This document shows, in pieces, positions 61,371-64,000 of a DNA stretch of 64,000 nt. Position 1 is the stretch's first letter, and each line of letters starts with the position of its first letter. The notes below the pieces were generated by a model. That model was not told the origin of the DNA. It saw only the letters and a program-made list of their open reading frames with translations, and did not search any database. Origin of the DNA: Brevibacterium sp. ZH18 (lineage in GTDB: Bacteria; Actinomycetota; Actinomycetes; Actinomycetales; Brevibacteriaceae); contig NZ_JALDSX010000004.1 of NCBI RefSeq assembly GCF_022748595.1, positions 1-64,000 of the forward strand, read 5' to 3'. The translations under genes and the position numbers were made by a program.

Positions 61371-62559
61371 TCCCGAAGATCACGAACACGACGAGGTGGG
61401 CGGCGCCGTGAACTGCCGTGACCTTCTTCGCGGCGAACGTCGTCACCGACAGCAGCAGGGTGACGGCGAAGAGGAGCAGGTTCGCCGGCGACTCCGCCAG
61501 TACGATCTGCTGGTCAGTGAGCGAGCCGATGACGAGGACGGTCGGAATCGTCAGCCCGACCGTCGACACCTGGGCACCGTGGCACAGGTTGCTCACTCGC
61601 TGAATCTCTCCCTGCCAAGCTGCACGCACTGAGGTGATCGTCTCCGGGAGAAAGACGATGAGGGCGATGACGATTCCCGACAAGGCAACAGGGGCGCCGA
61701 GGCGACTCAGACCGTCATCGAGCAGCGTCGCCATATCGTGGGAGAGCAGGACGATCGGAATCACCGTGACGACGAGGAGCACGAGACGCAGGGCGATCTC
61801 GACGCGGTGGGTGCGGATCACCTCGACGATTCCCTGCCGTTCGCGGTCAGGGTCGGCCGCCTCGGTGCTGGTGGCGTTCGCGACGGTGACGTCGATGTTG
61901 GATGGGGACGGTGCGGCCGCCTCGGCGGGGGGTCGGGTCAGCCGTGGATCGACCTCACGGAAGTCATCGGCTTGGGCGCCCATCTGGCGAAAGAGGAAGA
62001 AGGCGTAGATGCCGATTGTGACGATGACGATCGGGATCTCCTGCCACGCCTGGTAGCTGCCGTTCGTGCCGATGAGTGCCGGCAGGGCGAAGGCGATCGC
62101 GGCGAGGACGATGATGAGCGAAAGATAGGTCGACGTGCCGGTGCGGTTATGGGCGAGACTGCCGTGTCGCAGCCCCGCCACCAGCAGGCATAGTCCGATC
62201 ACGGCGTTGAGGATGATCATCGACACGGCCATGACGGAGTCGCGGGCGATCGTGGCATGCTCGCCGGGTCCGAGGAGGACGGCGGTGATGAGGACGACCT
62301 CGATGAGCACGATCGACAGTGTGAGCACGAGTGACCCATAGGGGTCGCCGAGACGGCGAGCGAGATGCTCGGCTTCGTGTACGACGCCGAATGCGCAGAT
62401 GAGGATGACTGCGACGATGAGCGCGGTGATGAGCAGTGGTGCCGGAACCGGGGGAGCCAGCAATGGACCGGCGGCGAGGAGGGCGGCGAATGCGCCCCAG
62501 CCGAGGACGAGGCGGACGATCGCGGTGGGAGTGAGGATGCTGCGGACGGTGGCAGACAT
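61354..62559 (-). CDS. chaA: calcium/proton antiporter (ChaA-like, CaCA family)
   Basis: The 401-residue product has eleven membrane helices and the CaCA motifs: EHLARRLGDPYGSLVLTLSIVLIEVVLI in the first half and LIVFLPETITSVRAAWQGEIQRVSNL in the second, with acidic residues in the transport path. A hydrophilic loop of about 55 residues lies in the middle. It exports calcium (or sodium/potassium) for protons. AGGA lies 8 bp before the ATG. Its last codons are formed by the 20-bp repeat array. Confidence 0.88.
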   Translation of the reverse strand: MSATVRSILTPTAIVRLVLGWGAFAALLAAGPLLAPPVPAPLLITALIVAVILICAFGVVHEAEHLARRLGDPYGSLVLTLSIVLIEVVLITAVLLGPGEHATIARDSVMAVSMIILNAVIGLCLLVAGLRHGSLAHNRTGTSTYLSLIIVLAAIAFALPALIGTNGSYQAWQEIPIVIVTIGIYAFFLFRQMGAQADDFREVDPRLTRPPAEAAAPSPSNIDVTVANATSTEAADPDRERQGIVEVIRTHRVEIALRLVLLVVTVIPIVLLSHDMATLLDDGLSRLGAPVALSGIVIALIVFLPETITSVRAAWQGEIQRVSNLCHGAQVSTVGLTIPTVLVIGSLTDQQIVLAESPANLLLFAVTLLLSVTTFAAKKVTAVHGAAHLVVFVIFGITVFS

Positions 62560-63024
62560 TGAAAAAGTCCTGCTTCTTTGAGGCCGTCCTCATCGTGACT
62601 GATCGCATTCGGGTCGTCCCGGGCGTTTATTGCATCTGCTACTCAGTCCCATGGTATCGAGAGTGCTCTGGCCTGGGCAAACGATTGGTCGTGAAGTTAT
62701 CCGACGCCAATCCTGTGCGCGGTCGTTAGGGCCTCTCAGCCAGGACGTGAGAAGCATTTGAAGTTCGCAATACGTGAGCGTGAACGTCTGGGGCTATCAG
62801 CAGCAATTGCAAGGTCATAGGCGTTGCGGAGCGCGACTTCGAAGTGTGCAATGTCGTGCATCAAGGCTTGTCCCGCTTCGACATTCCACTCATAGAGGGC
62901 CAGGGCACGCACGCGGTTTCCGCAACACTCATCCAGGTAGCGTTGGAAGCGCTCCGCGCCGAGCCCGGAATCGATCCACTGGTCCGACGAGACTCAGACA
63001 AACAGCCCGGATCGATCCGTGAGC
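62560..63024. other. region with an unidentified coding-like fragment
   Basis: About 465 bp between the antiporter start and arsR. On the plus strand a frame at about 62782-63030 has GC-rich third positions and reads like VIGVAERDFEVCNVVHQGLS, then IEGQGTHAVSATLIQVALEALR. It has no convincing start and runs into the arsR 3' end, so it looks like a gene remnant. I do not recognise the family. The left part (62560-62780) shows nothing. Confidence 0.35.
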
Positions 63025-63396
63025 TTAAGCAGGGGAGAGGAAGGTGGCTATCCGTTCCAGGGTCTCAGCTGCCAGAGAGTAGTACGACCAGACCCCGCGC
63101 TTCTCCCGGTGGAGAACTCCGGCGTCGACGAGGATCTTCAGGTGGTGGGAGACCGTCGGCTGGCCGAGTCCGACCGGATCGATGAGATCGCACGCGCACG
63201 TCTCGCTTCCGTTGTTGGCAGCAACCAGGGAAACCAACCGCAGGCGCGTCGGATCGGCGAGTGCCTTGAGGGTGCGCGCGAACTCCTGGGCTTCGGTGGC
63301 ATCCAGCGGCTCGGCAGTCAGTGTGGTGCAGCAGCTCGCCGAGGCGGGTGCGGGCAATGTCTGTTCAGTGGTCACCCGTCCATTATGCCCATACAT
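63025..63396 (-). CDS. arsR: ArsR arsenic-responsive repressor
   Basis: The 123-residue product has the ArsR HTH (ARTLKALADPTRLRLVSLVAAN, QPTVSHHLKILVDAGVLHREKRGVWSYY) and a CACDL motif for arsenite binding, plus a Cys-Cys pair near the N-terminus. It represses arsenic export in the absence of arsenite. The ATG at 63396 is the first in frame before the conserved part; a GTG at 63375 is possible. It is divergent from the ACR3 gene with an inverted repeat between. Confidence 0.9.
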   Translation of the reverse strand: MYGHNGRVTTEQTLPAPASASCCTTLTAEPLDATEAQEFARTLKALADPTRLRLVSLVAANNGSETCACDLIDPVGLGQPTVSHHLKILVDAGVLHREKRGVWSYYSLAAETLERIATFLSPA

Positions 63397-63405
63397 TGAC
63401 AGTTG

Positions 63406-63434
63406 TCGATATGTAGTGGTTGGATTCATATCGA
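63406..63434. promoter_or_regulatory. inverted repeat, likely ArsR operator
   Basis: TCGATATG (63406-63413) and CATATCGA (63427-63434) form a perfect 8-bp inverted repeat with a 13-bp spacer between the divergent arsR and ACR3 genes. Confidence 0.65.
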
Positions 63435-63517
63435 TACCCATCGATGTTTGAGGTCCAGAGAGCTCAGTCGTCGCAGACTCAATCCGTACCTTCCGTACAA
63501 CCCGTGCAAGGAGTTCG

Positions 63518-64000
63518 ATGAGCACCACAGGAACTGAGCGCGCCGGGGAACCGGCCCAGGCCAAACTGTCGACCCTCGACCGTTTCCTGCCGGTGTGGAT
63601 CATCGCAGCGATGGTGCTCGGCCTGCTGCTTGGCCGCCTCGTGCCGGGACTTGGTGCGGCGTTGGACTCGATCAAGATCGCCGACGTGTCGCTGCCGATT
63701 GCTCTGGGGCTGCTGGTGATGATGTACCCGGTGCTGGCCAAGGTCCGCTACAACGAGACCGGCCGGGTGCTCGCCGATAAGAAGCTGATGATCACCTCCC
63801 TGCTCATCAACTGGCTGGCAGCACCAGCATTCATGTTCGCCCTCGCCTGGCTCTTCCTGCCCGACCTTCCCGAATATCGGACGGGACTGATCATCGTCGG
63901 CCTCGCCCGCTGCATCGCCATGGTCCTCATCTGGAACGACCTCGCCTGCGGTGACCGCGAAGCCGCAGCTGTCCTCGTCGCGATCAATTCGGTATTCCAG
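63518..64000 (+). CDS. ACR3 family arsenite efflux transporter, truncated by the window end
   Basis: The first 161 residues are visible and the frame is open to the end of the window. The sequence has FLPVWIIAAMVLGLLLGRLVPGL, LPIALGLLVMMYPVLAKVRY and the ACR3 hallmark GLARCIAMVLIWNDLACGD with the functional cysteine. It exports arsenite across the membrane and should be derepressed by arsenite through the divergent ArsR. AAGGAG lies about 5 bp before the ATG. It continues past position 64000. Confidence 0.92.
   Translation, partial: MSTTGTERAGEPAQAKLSTLDRFLPVWIIAAMVLGLLLGRLVPGLGAALDSIKIADVSLPIALGLLVMMYPVLAKVRYNETGRVLADKKLMITSLLINWLAAPAFMFALAWLFLPDLPEYRTGLIIVGLARCIAMVLIWNDLACGDREAAAVLVAINSVFQ

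Overview
The window is GC-rich, densely coding chromosomal DNA of a Gram-positive actinobacterium. The set of families (DUF4011 helicase, SAF-domain protein, FmdB zinc ribbon, GalU, RimJ-type acetyltransferase, a 13E12/DUF222 HNH protein, an MHS permease, a BCCT carrier, an ACR3/ArsR pair) and the base composition suggest the order Micrococcales, most likely Brevibacterium or a close relative. The genus is an inference from protein flavour and gene order; no rRNA is present.

Layout. 0-12.4 kb is conserved housekeeping: tRNA-Arg(CCT), a giant DUF4011/superfamily-1 helicase/nuclease-like protein, mscL, a SAF-domain protein, fmdB-like, 5-formyltetrahydrofolate cyclo-ligase, galU, a rimJ-type acetyltransferase and a two-membrane-segment protein. 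12.4-30.2 kb is catabolic and transport functions with local regulators: IclR facing an MHS permease plus zinc dehydrogenase; MerR facing a DUF2306 protein; two GNATs; a MatC-like carrier and FAD oxidoreductase; YeiH facing LysR; a PLP lyase plus GNAT; a crotonase and acyl-CoA ligase; chrA. 30.2-35.8 kb is an accessory island of lower GC: a 5'-truncated plasmid parA with its small partner gene, an NrdH-like redoxin, a gene cut by an IS3-family element, an orphan AAA+ ATPase, about 0.5 kb of gene-free DNA and a small anchored protein. 35.9-64 kb returns to chromosomal content: hydroxyacyl-CoA dehydrogenase, aldehyde dehydrogenase, BCCT carrier, aspartate dehydrogenase, a tag/Nudix/HhH-like repair-flavoured cluster, several efflux pumps, an ArsR/SRPBCC pair, a small alarmone synthetase, a TauE-like exporter, a secreted lipoprotein nuclease, the DUF222-HNH protein, two hotdog thioesterases facing HxlR, a calcium/proton antiporter, and arsR facing a truncated ACR3 gene at the right edge.

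The most unusual property is not one gene. Short tandem repeats of 12-30 bp occur at about twenty loci. At eight intergenic ends, the repeated unit includes the stop codon of the adjacent gene, so that the last codons plus stop are duplicated downstream two to seven times (fmdB-like, rimJ-like, COG3375-like, Nudix, tauE-like, the 55.4-kb protein, a thioesterase, and hxlR, where the array runs into the end of convergent chaA). Elsewhere in-frame arrays with units of 12-30 bp expand linkers or tails inside otherwise conserved enzymes. I know of no described element that explains this.

A second notable point is that the DUF4011 helicase/nuclease protein keeps the fold motifs of its family but has lost the Walker A lysine, the Walker B DE pair and the nuclease glutamate, so it looks like a conserved pseudoenzyme.
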